From Selenomonas sp. (GTDB taxonomy: Bacteria > Bacillota > Negativicutes > Selenomonadales > Selenomonadaceae): a stretch of DNA of 64,000 bases. The stretch is from NCBI GenBank assembly GCA_022482925.1, contig JAKVOG010000004.1:124001-188000 (forward strand). The letters run 5' to 3'. Numbering within the stretch: position 1 is the first letter of the stretch; the number at the start of each line of letters is the position of its first letter. The notes under the pieces are model-generated. The model had not been told where the DNA came from and did no database searches. It saw only the letters and a list, made by a program, of their open reading frames with translations. Both the position numbers and the translations under genes were made by a program. Shown piece by piece: positions 56,544 to 64,000 of the stretch.

Positions 56544-56604
56544 TCACTCATCAAAAGCAGTATCAGTTCACATATTATTGCGGTTCAACGAATAAAATAA
56601 TTGC

Positions 56605-57393
56605 TTAATGAGCCAGCCCGTCATCATCCTCGACACCACGCAGACGTCGATTGATTGAGCTCAGGCCACGGTAAACCGTACCGATATCCAGCTCATCCCC
56701 ACGGTTTTCCATGTACTTTCTCCAGCTTGCGCTTCACACGCTGCAGCGCGTTATCGATGGATTTCACATGACGATGCAGTTCCTCAGCGATCTCCTGGTA
56801 TGACTTACCATCCAGATAACTCATGAGGACTTTCCACTCCAGATCCGACAGGATCTCTTCCATCTTCTTCTCGATATCGATGAACTCTTCCCGGCTGATG
56901 ACCAGTTCCTCCGGATCTGACACCTTGGCGCCGGACAGGACATCCAGCAGCGTACGGTCTGAGTCTCATCATATATCGGCTTATTCAATGAGATATAGGA
57001 ATTAAGTGGTATATGCTTCTGACGCGTAGCCGTCTTGATGGCCGTGATGATCTGACGGGTCACACACAGCTCTGCGAAGGCCCGGAAAGAAGACAGCTTG
57101 TCATTGCGAAAATCACGGATCGCCTTGTAGAAACCAATCATCCCCTCCTGAATGATATCTTCACGATCTGCCCCGATCAGGAAATATGAGCGTGCCTTAG
57201 CCCGAACAAAATTCCGATATTTATTGATCAGATAATCCAATGCAACCTTGTCATTCTTGTCCTTGATGGACAGAAGGATTTCCTCATCCGTGAGGTTCTC
57301 GAATTCTCCATAAAGTTGCTCTTTAAATAGCTCTTCAGCATTAGCTTCTGCTTCCATCGCACGTTCCCCTTTACTGAAAACTTCCGTTTTCAT
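56605..57393 (-). CDS. sigH: SigH-like RNA polymerase sigma factor, two frameshifts
   Basis: Sigma-70-family factor of the SigH/Spo0H type, common in Firmicutes and retained in non-spore-forming Negativicutes. Region 2 is clear (LTDEEILLSIKDKNDKVALDY, ADREDIIQEGMIGFYKAIRD, FRAFAELCVTRQIITAIKTA). After a lost C near 56957 the sequence continues TRTLLDVLSGAKVSDPEELV and region 4 (LEWKVLMSYLDGKSYQEIAEE). An extra A near 56712 hides the last residues (KYMENRGDELDIG...), ending at 56605. A second start (ATG 57357) has a better ribosome binding site. Confidence 0.87.
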
Positions 57394-57500
57394 GATTCTT
57401 GCTTCCCCTAATAACGTGATTATACAACCTTTTGGTTGGTAGCGTCAAGGATTCCTCTAGGACGATTTTCCTATGATAGCCCTTACCCCGTAAAAAGATT

Positions 57501-58031
57501 TCAATGATGCAATTTTCTTAATGCATCCATTTTTTTGACGGTATCGGCATCCAGACGATCCTGAACCTCCATGCGGATCACTGGCGTAGTCACCTTTCCC
57601 AGATATTCTTTCTGTATGTTCTTACGCGTACGACGGACAAATTTGCGGAATTCAAGCGAGGGAATCCGATACGCGCCAGCTCCAAGAACCACGCTCTGCT
57701 CGGCACCATCGGAGGTAACCACATGGACTTCCCGACCCTGCCGGACCAGTTCATACGACAGCCGTTCGATGCAACTGTCCGCTGTCTCACCAGCTCCTGT
57801 ATAGATGACCAGCATATGATCATTGAGCTGCTCACGATGTTCATCATCTTCTGTAAACATGGCATCAAACACGACAATGATGTCATATTTCTCATACGAA
57901 CCATACTCAGTCAACATATGAACCAGCTGATCCCGCGCTTCTGACAGGTCGCCCCGAAGTCTGATGAGTTCCGGCCAGGAATTGATGACATTGTAACCAT
58001 CGATGATGTAATGCTCCCACTTCTTGCTCAT
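57501..58031 (-). CDS. NYN-domain protein, YacP family (putative RNase)
   Basis: A 176-residue protein of the YacP/Rae1 family, PIN-like NYN ribonucleases that act on ribosome-bound mRNA in Bacillus. HYIIDGYNVINSWPEL at the start, VFDAMFTEDDE, and VHVVTSDGAEQSVVLGAGAYRI are the diagnostic pieces. The ATG at 58031 (MSKKWEH) follows AAAGGAG. It lies between rlmB and sigH in the order seen across Firmicutes. Confidence 0.92.
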   Translation of the reverse strand: MSKKWEHYIIDGYNVINSWPELIRLRGDLSEARDQLVHMLTEYGSYEKYDIIVVFDAMFTEDDEHREQLNDHMLVIYTGAGETADSCIERLSYELVRQGREVHVVTSDGAEQSVVLGAGAYRIPSLEFRKFVRRTRKNIQKEYLGKVTTPVIRMEVQDRLDADTVKKMDALRKLHH

Positions 58032-58082
58032 ATTCCGCTCCTTTCTAAAATTGACCGGCCAGGAATCCTGACCGGTCAAATC

Positions 58083-59042
58083 TTATTTCTTTTTTGCCAG
58101 CCGCTGACGCATCGACTCATACATGAGGATGGATCCGGCTACTGACGCATTCAGAGAATTGATACGGCCAACCATCGGCATCCTGACGATGAAATCGCAC
58201 TGCTCTTTCGTCAGACGTCCCATGCCCTTGCCTTCGCTGCCAACGACCAGCACCAGGGGGCCGGTCAGGTCTGCTTCATAGTAGTTCTGGCTGCCATCCA
58301 TATCGGCACCGGCTACCCAGAATCCTTTGTCCTTGAGCTTCTTGATGGTCTGGGCAATATTGCCGATCCGGGCGACCGGCACATACTCGATTGCGCCAGC
58401 CGAAGTCTTCGCAACGGTCGCGGTCAATGGCACACTGCGGCGCTTCGGGATCAGGACACCATGCACACCGGTCGCATCAGCCGTGCGCAGCAGCGCGCCC
58501 AGGTTATGCGGATCCTCCAGCTCATCAAGCAGCAGCAGGAATGGCGCCTCGCCCTTGGCCTCAGCCGCTTTCAGGATATCTTCGACCTCCACATAAGCCA
58601 CAGGCGATACATACGCCAGCACGCCCTGATGGCGCAGTCCACCGGCCACGGCCTCGATCTTGCCCCGGTCCACAGTCTGCACGATGATGCCCCGCTCTTT
58701 GGCCAGGGCAATGATCTCACTGATTGAACCTTCCTTATCACCATCCGCCAGCAGAAGCTTGTTGATGCCACGGCCAGCCTTCAGGGCCTCCGTTACGGCA
58801 TTGCGGCCGATGAGGACATCCTCCGGCAGTTCCCGCGGCTCAGCCGGGTTCACTTCGCGCGCATCACGGGTCTCACGAACTTCGCGTGCTTCACGAATTT
58901 CATGCTTTTCCCGATGATCATGTACATCGCGGCGGTCTCTGTTCTCCTGGGATGTACGGGACGATTTTCGCCTCTTGGAATCGTTTCTATAAGGTTTTTT
59001 ATTGTTTCTATTCTGTTCTCTATTGTTTCGTCTATCCATCAA
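58083..59042 (-). CDS. rlmB: 23S rRNA 2'-O-methyltransferase RlmB-type (TrmH/SpoU family)
   Basis: SPOUT methyltransferase of 319 residues. A highly charged, Arg/Glu-rich N-terminal extension of ~70 residues precedes the substrate-binding domain (VLIGRNAVTEALKAGRGINKL). The knot motifs are LLLLDELEDPHNLGALLRTADA, LVVGSEGKGMGRL and LNASVAGSILMYE. Usual context between thyX/mrnC and yacP. The N-terminal repeats of 'REVRETRDARE' type are not part of the catalytic core. Confidence 0.93.
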   Translation of the reverse strand: MMDRRNNREQNRNNKKPYRNDSKRRKSSRTSQENRDRRDVHDHREKHEIREAREVRETRDAREVNPAEPRELPEDVLIGRNAVTEALKAGRGINKLLLADGDKEGSISEIIALAKERGIIVQTVDRGKIEAVAGGLRHQGVLAYVSPVAYVEVEDILKAAEAKGEAPFLLLLDELEDPHNLGALLRTADATGVHGVLIPKRRSVPLTATVAKTSAGAIEYVPVARIGNIAQTIKKLKDKGFWVAGADMDGSQNYYEADLTGPLVLVVGSEGKGMGRLTKEQCDFIVRMPMVGRINSLNASVAGSILMYESMRQRLAKKK

Positions 59043-59735
59043 TTAATCCTTCTCACGCAGCTTCAGCATTTCCTGCAGCTTGCCACAGGTCATTGCCCCT
59101 TCCGGGCAGAACCCTGTATTGACACAGCTGGCGCCGGCATTATGGAACAGCGTTGGTGCCACTTCCTTTACCTGAGCCAGCATCTTATAGGCCATATCGC
59201 GGATCTCCCATTGCGCACGATGGCAGCAGCGCAGATTGAAGAAATGCAGCAGGGACCGGGCATTCATCGTCACCAGGATCTTGGTTTCTGCGGCATTGGC
59301 CAGCACATAGCGGGCATCTTCCTTCGGCACGCCCATTTCCGTCAGCTCATCATAGGTCTTGCGGATCTCAGCGAGCAGTGCATCATATTTCGCCTTGGCA
59401 GCCGGATTCTCCGCAATAGTAGGCGGCGTGATGTACTCGAAGCCATGAGCCGCTACATAGCGCTGGCTCTGCTGGTCATAGGAGGCAATGCGATGACGCA
59501 CGAGCTGATGCGTGAGCACCCGGCTGACCCCTTCGATGCCGAAGGTAAAGGACACATGCTCAATGGTCGATGCATGCCCCAGGGCCACCATCTTACGTAC
59601 CATCTCTTTCACTTTCTCATCGCTCAGACGCTCAGAAAGCTCCTCTGCCCCAACAGCGGAATAGCAAAGCCGGGCAGCCATGGCCACGACGCGCTCCGGT
59701 TCAGGGGTATAATCTAAGAGTTTTACTTTTATCAT
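59043..59735 (-). CDS. thyX: Flavin-dependent thymidylate synthase
   Basis: Converts dUMP to dTMP using FAD/NADPH and methylenetetrahydrofolate. The ThyX motif RHRxxSxNxxSxR is seen as [14 protein letters not shown] near residue 79. Family patterns [17 protein letters not shown] and [20 protein letters not shown] are present. 230 residues, normal. It abuts rlmB and follows mrnC by 3 bp, an operon arrangement conserved in Firmicutes. Confidence 0.96.
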   Translation of the reverse strand: MIKVKLLDYTPEPERVVAMAARLCYSAVGAEELSERLSDEKVKEMVRKMVALGHASTIEHVSFTFGIEGVSRVLTHQLVRHRIASYDQQSQRYVAAHGFEYITPPTIAENPAAKAKYDALLAEIRKTYDELTEMGVPKEDARYVLANAAETKILVTMNARSLLHFFNLRCCHRAQWEIRDMAYKMLAQVKEVAPTLFHNAGASCVNTGFCPEGAMTCGKLQEMLKLREKD

Positions 59736-59738
59736 CGG

Positions 59739-60227
59739 TTATCTTTTACTCCTTATTTCCTTCATCATCATTTCTGAAATAATCTGGAACGATGCCTCCG
59801 CAATCTCGTAAAGGCGCTCATTCTGCTCAGAAAGATACAGGCTGCCGAGCAAAGCCTCAAAGCCGGTACTGGCGTGATATTCTGCTACACTGGCACTGCG
59901 GGGGGCATGACTCTTGGCATTGCGTCCGCGGCGATAGATCCCCTTTTCCTCCTCGGTCAGTCGCTCCTCGATTCCCTGATAGGCTTTCGCCTGCCAGACA
60001 GCCGAAACGATCTGGGCACTGAACGAATGCAGTGCCTGAACCTTCGCCTGCTCATAGGACAGCAGGCGGGTGCGTACGAACAGATGAAAATAGGCATCGC
60101 CGACATAGGCCAGTACCAACGGATTGAGCTGCTTGACATCAACATGGTCATAATGCTGCATGATGCCACCTTCCCCATCGGGCTGGAACATCATATCCAC
60201 GAGCATCCTGAAATGATCGAACTTCAT
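59739..60227 (-). CDS. mrnC: Mini-ribonuclease III
   Basis: RNase III-like protein without a dsRNA-binding domain that matures 23S rRNA. NPLVLAYVGDAYFHLFVRTRLL carries the RNase III signature acidic residues, and RGRNAKSHAPRSASVAEYHA and FEALLGSLYL complete the family pattern. About 162 residues. The ATG at 60227 (MKFDHF) overlaps the end of cysS by 4 bp. Confidence 0.94.
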   Translation of the reverse strand: MKFDHFRMLVDMMFQPDGEGGIMQHYDHVDVKQLNPLVLAYVGDAYFHLFVRTRLLSYEQAKVQALHSFSAQIVSAVWQAKAYQGIEERLTEEEKGIYRRGRNAKSHAPRSASVAEYHASTGFEALLGSLYLSEQNERLYEIAEASFQIISEMMMKEIRSKR

Positions 60228-61663
60228 GCTTTCTTCCACCGTACCCCACTTGGCGTATCTTCGAGGACAACACCAGCATCCTTGAGTTCGTCGCGGATCT
60301 TGTCGGCCAGGCCCCAGTTCTTTTCCTTACGGGCATCCTGACGGATTGAGATGATGAGGTCCATGAGCTTGTCAGCCAGGCTGTCATCTGCGGCTGCATC
60401 CGTATGCTCAAAGAGACCAATGATCGCCGCCATATCCGAATAGGTCTTTGCCACTTTCGTGAAGTTCTTCGTATCGAAATCCAGCCCTTTGTTCATGACA
60501 TCCTGATAATAGATGTTGATCTCCTTCGACAAAGCAAACAGCTGGCTGATCGCCAGTGCCGTATTGAAATCATCATCCATGGCCTCATAGAACGCGGCCA
60601 GATATTCTTCAGCCTTGCCGGCCAGTTCAGCTGCCGTAGCTGCATCGCCCTGCTTCGTCTTCAGCAGCTCGTCCATGAAGGACCTGGACTGTTCAAGACG
60701 TCCAAGGCTCGTCTGAGCCTCTTTGAGGCGCTCATCGCTGAAATCCAGCGGGCTGCGGTAATGTGTCTGCAGGATGAAGAAGCGGACCACCTCACCCGGA
60801 TACTCCTTGAGGATATCCTTGACCGTGAAGAAGTTATTCTTGGACTTGGACATCTTCTCATTGTGGATCGTAATGAAACCATTGTGCAGCCAGTACTGGG
60901 CAAAGCTGTGATCGTCACCGATGCAGGCCTGCGACTGAGCAATCTCATTCTCATGATGCGGGAAGATCAGATCACTTCCGCCACCGTGGAAATCAAATTT
61001 CTCACCAAGATACTTGAGCGACATGGTCGAGCACTCGATATGCCAGCCCGGACGTCCTTTGCCCCAGGGGCTGTCCCAGCTCGGTTCACCCGGCTTGGCT
61101 GACTTCCAGAGCGCAAAATCCATCGGATGATGCTTGCGGGTATCGACTTCGATGCGGGCACCGGCCTGCATATCATCCAGTTTACGCCCGCTGAGCTTGC
61201 CATAGCCGGCAAATTTCTCAACGCTGTAGAACACATCCCCATTATCGACGGCATAGGCATAGCCCTTGTCCACCAGCTTCTGTACCATCGCGATGATCTC
61301 AGGGATTGTCTCGCTGACCCGCGGGTACACATCGGCACGCTTCACATTCAGTTCATCCATGGCTTCGAAATAAGCCTTGATATAGCGCCCGGAAATATCA
61401 CTCCAGGTAACGCCCTCTTTATTGGCCGTATTGATGATCTTATCATCGACATCCGTGAAATTCTGGATGTAGTGTACCTGATAGCCCTTCTTCGCAAAAT
61501 AACGGCGGATGACATCCCAGGTCACGAACGGACGGGCATTGCCGATATGCGGATGGTTGTATGGCGTAACTCCGCAGCAATAGATGCTGACCTCGCCCTC
61601 TTTAAGCGGCTTGAATGTCTCCTTCTGACGGGTCATCGTATTATAGACTTTAAGCATAGTCAT
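60224..61663 (-). CDS. cysS: Cysteinyl-tRNA synthetase
   Basis: Class I synthetase of 479 residues. HIGH motif in YNHPHIGNARPFV near residue 40, zinc ligands including the C in YCCGVTPYN, and KMSKS as KMSKSKNNFF near 275. GWHIECSTMSLKYLG is family typical. It is in the conserved cysS-mrnC-thyX-rlmB order, with ispF-ispD upstream. Confidence 0.97.
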   Translation of the reverse strand: MTMLKVYNTMTRQKETFKPLKEGEVSIYCCGVTPYNHPHIGNARPFVTWDVIRRYFAKKGYQVHYIQNFTDVDDKIINTANKEGVTWSDISGRYIKAYFEAMDELNVKRADVYPRVSETIPEIIAMVQKLVDKGYAYAVDNGDVFYSVEKFAGYGKLSGRKLDDMQAGARIEVDTRKHHPMDFALWKSAKPGEPSWDSPWGKGRPGWHIECSTMSLKYLGEKFDFHGGGSDLIFPHHENEIAQSQACIGDDHSFAQYWLHNGFITIHNEKMSKSKNNFFTVKDILKEYPGEVVRFFILQTHYRSPLDFSDERLKEAQTSLGRLEQSRSFMDELLKTKQGDAATAAELAGKAEEYLAAFYEAMDDDFNTALAISQLFALSKEINIYYQDVMNKGLDFDTKNFTKVAKTYSDMAAIIGLFEHTDAAADDSLADKLMDLIISIRQDARKEKNWGLADKIRDELKDAGVVLEDTPSGVRWKKA

Positions 61664-61682
61664 GTGTCTCCTTATCTCTGGT

Positions 61683-62160
61683 TCAGACCTTTTCGATACC
61701 AGCTACGGCATAGGCAGAGATGCCCTGCTCCGTACCCGTAAATCCCAGTTTTTCCTCAGTGGTTGCCTTCACATTGACCTGATCCGGCTCTACCTGAAGC
61801 ACCCTGGGCAATATTCTCATTCATCTTCGGAATGAAATCCTTCATCTTCGGCTTTTGGGCAACGATCGTCGCATCCACATTGCCAACCACATAGCCTTTG
61901 GCCGTAAGCAGCCCCATGACATGTGCCAGCAGCTGCAGGCTGTCCGCCCCTTCGTAGCGTGGATCCGTATCCGGGAAATGCCGGCCGATATCGCCCAGCG
62001 CAGCTGCTCCGAGCAGTGCATCCGCAATCGCATGCAGCAGGACATCCGCATCCGAATGGCCCAGGAGCCCCAATGTATGCGGGATCTCTACCCCGCCAAT
62101 GATCAGTTTCCGGCCTTCCACCAGACGGTGGACATCATAGCCCATTCCAAAACGTGTCAT
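61683..62160 (-). CDS. ispF: 2-C-methyl-D-erythritol 2,4-cyclodiphosphate synthase, one frameshift
   Basis: MEP-pathway enzyme for isoprenoid precursors. Zinc ligands in [18 protein letters not shown] and [20 protein letters not shown], and [11 protein letters not shown] are clear. An extra G near 61804 alters the last third; corrected it continues [21 protein letters not shown] and stops at 61683, ~158 residues. Its ATG overlaps the ispD stop (ATGA). Confidence 0.94.
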
Positions 62161-62931
62161 TCGGTCTCCCCCTCTTCCGCATGCAGCAGTTTTCCCTTCA
62201 GCTTCTCTTTCGCCTTATGGGCAGCTGACTGCACCATATCACTCATGCTGCCATGGGCCTGACGCAGAACGCCTCGGCCACCAGCAGGTCCTCCGGCGTC
62301 GTTACCTTGATATTGCTATAGTCGCTCATGACCACATGCACCGGACGCCCCAGGCGCTCCACCAGGCTCGCATCGTCAGTGCCCAGGAAGCCATCGGTCT
62401 CCGCCTTCTCGTTGGCCTCGATCAGGATCTCCTTGCGGAACCCCTGCGGCGTCTGCACGGCCCAAAGCGTTGAGCGGACCGGCGTCGACTTCACGATTCC
62501 GGCATCAGAAACCACCTTGATGGTATTCTTCTCCGGTACCGCAGCAATCGCAGCGCCCTGTTCCCGGGCCGCCTTGATGACTGCCTCGATTGTCTGTGCT
62601 GTCACCAGTGGGCGCGCCGCATCATGGACCAGTACCACATCGGCAGCGTCTGCCACCCGTTTAAGCCCATTCCAGACCGAATACTGCCGTTCTGAGCCGC
62701 CAGCCACTACATGATATGGCTTCAGCCCTTTACATGCGACAGCAGGCGGGAAACCGCTGCGATCTCATCCTCGCCCACGACCACGATCAACTCGCCCACT
62801 TCCGGCACAGCCGAAAACTTCAGCAGCGTCCGCACGAGCATAGGCCGGCCGGCCATCTCCAGGAAAACCTTATTCACGCCGGCATTCATGCGCTTGCCCT
62901 GTCCGGCAGCGGGGAATATGACACTGACCAT
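62157..62931 (-). CDS. ispD: 2-C-methyl-D-erythritol 4-phosphate cytidylyltransferase, two frameshifts
   Basis: MEP-pathway cytidylyltransferase. Nucleotide-binding [10 protein letters not shown] near residue 7, VHDAARPLV near 107, and TPQGFRKEI later. The frame breaks near 62715 and again near 62265. The last piece ([20 protein letters not shown]...) runs to a TGA overlapping the ispF start, which supports the longer C-terminus (~258 residues). The ATG at 62931 follows GGAG. Confidence 0.92.
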
Positions 62932-62949
62932 AGCTATCACTCCTAAGCT

Positions 62950-63990
62950 TCAGTTCTTTGGTTTGGCAAAAATCATACGACCGGCTGCCGTCTGCAAGGG
63001 CCGATGTCACTTCTACCTGTATCGTCTCATTCAGGTGGCGCTGTCCATTCTCTACGACGATCATCGTACCGTCATCAAGATAAGCAACTCCCTGCCCCGG
63101 CTCTTTGCCTGACTTGACAATATTGACCGTCATATCCTCACCAGGTATGACTACAGGCTTCACGGCATTGGACAAGGCATTGATATTAAGCACTTCAACG
63201 CCACGCAGCTGAGCCACCTTGTTGAGATTGAAGTCATTGGTGATGATCTTGCCACCGACCTGCTGTCCCAGCTGAACCAGCTTGGAATCCACCTCCGGAA
63301 TATCCTCGAAATCCACTTCCGTGACTTCGACTTTCATGTGCTTTTCCTGACGGATCTTCTGCAGGATATCCAGACCACGACGCCCGCGTGTGCGCTTCAG
63401 CGCATCAGCGGAGTCCGCAATATGCTGAAGTTCCTCCAGCACGAATACCGGAATCAGCAGCGTCCCCTCGATGAAGCCAGTCTCACAGATATCTGCAATG
63501 CGCCCATCGATGATGACACTGGTATCCAGCAGTTTATAATGCTTGTCGCTCCCGGCAGTCACTGCATCAGCAACGCCGGTGCAGCAGCCTTGCCCGGCTG
63601 ACCGGCTTCATGGTTCCTAGACATTTCCCGCATGAATTTCGGAATAAAATCAAAAAGTCCGGTAAGTTCCCGCCGTTTCCTGATTGTGATCTGTATCCCG
63701 AGATACCCCAGCACGATACTGAAAATAACCGGAATGTACTCACCCACGATAGGAATCTTCGAGAAGGCATACCCTAATAAATTTGCAATAATAAGTCCAA
63801 TGAACAGTCCCACTGCTCCAGCAATCACATCGTGAATCGGTGTCTTGCTCATCTGGATCTCCACCCAGGCGGAGAAGCGTTTGAGCTGTCTGATGAAATA
63901 CGATGACAAGAAGAAACCAGCTACTCCACCAACTACAGCACCCAGCAGGATACACAGCAAGCCAGCAAATGTCAACTTGAAAATGCCCAT
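62950..63990 (-). CDS. PIN/TRAM-domain membrane protein (YacL-like), two frameshifts
   Basis: Firmicutes YacL-type protein: four hydrophobic helices at the N-terminus ([40 protein letters not shown]), then a PIN nuclease-like domain ([17 protein letters not shown]) and a C-terminal TRAM domain ([17 protein letters not shown]). The frame breaks near 63568 and at the C-terminus near 62995. With both repaired it ends in MIFAKPKN at 62950, ~345 residues. It lies upstream of ispD-ispF, as usual. Function: putative RNA-acting membrane protein, unproven. Confidence 0.9.
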
Positions 63991-64000
63991 GTCTGCTTTC

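Noticed and set aside
1..64000. CRISPR array, prophage, rRNA operon or replication origin
   Set aside because: No regularly spaced direct repeats, phage structural genes, rRNA sequence or DnaA-box cluster were seen.

Overview
The window looks like chromosomal DNA of a Negativicutes bacterium, most likely in or near the Selenomonadaceae (inference). It combines Firmicutes-type regulation (two T-box leaders, a SigH-like sigma factor, a YacP/MrnC/RlmB cluster) with diderm features: an SLH-domain porin of the OmpM kind and an OstA/LptA-like periplasmic protein. A chemotaxis receptor suggests motility. No phage module, CRISPR array or rRNA operon was seen.

Layout. 0-17 kb is mostly minus-strand housekeeping: leuS start, YitT-type membrane protein, nif3/trmK, tRNA-Asn, rpoD-dnaG, dgt, an LptA-like gene, glyQS under a glycine T-box, the porin, a lipoprotein, then phoH-ybeY-era-DUF502-recO. 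17.5-18.2 kb is a large non-coding element (copy A). 18.3-30.5 kb carries bioB, desulfoferrodoxin, a lone DhaM-like PTS protein, purL, an alanine-type T-box driving an Lrp regulator plus aminotransferase, comFB, tRNA-Arg and an aldose epimerase. 30.5-40.6 kb is a transport and metabolism block: LysR/AEC carrier, Fe-S aldo/keto reductase, HAD phosphatase, CrcB, a zinc/manganese ABC importer and an ABC-2 exporter. 40.6-47.4 kb is an insertion-sequence island (tnpB element, IS30, IS3) among unknown coiled-coil genes. 48.5-52.7 kb has a split chromate transporter with LysR and an MCP. 52.7-53.6 kb is copy B of the element, inverted relative to copy A. 53.6-56.5 kb is modABC behind a structured leader with a terminator. 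56.6-64 kb is sigH-yacP-rlmB-thyX-mrnC-cysS-ispF-ispD-yacL.

The most interesting object is the pair of 735 and 898 bp elements at 17496-18230 and 52730-53627. They are intergenic and highly similar. They differ at paired positions in ways that keep helices intact, including G.U wobbles that work in only one transcriptional direction, and copy B has extra self-contained hairpin modules. This is the signature of a large structured RNA.

About 17 genes, many of them essential (rpoD, purL, ispD, ispF), contain one or more single-base frameshifts, mostly at short homopolymers. This is far more consistent with sequencing or assembly error than with biology. Those genes are given with their reconstructed extents, so start and stop positions follow the corrected reading frame. 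All assignments come from reading motifs by eye; no database search was run.
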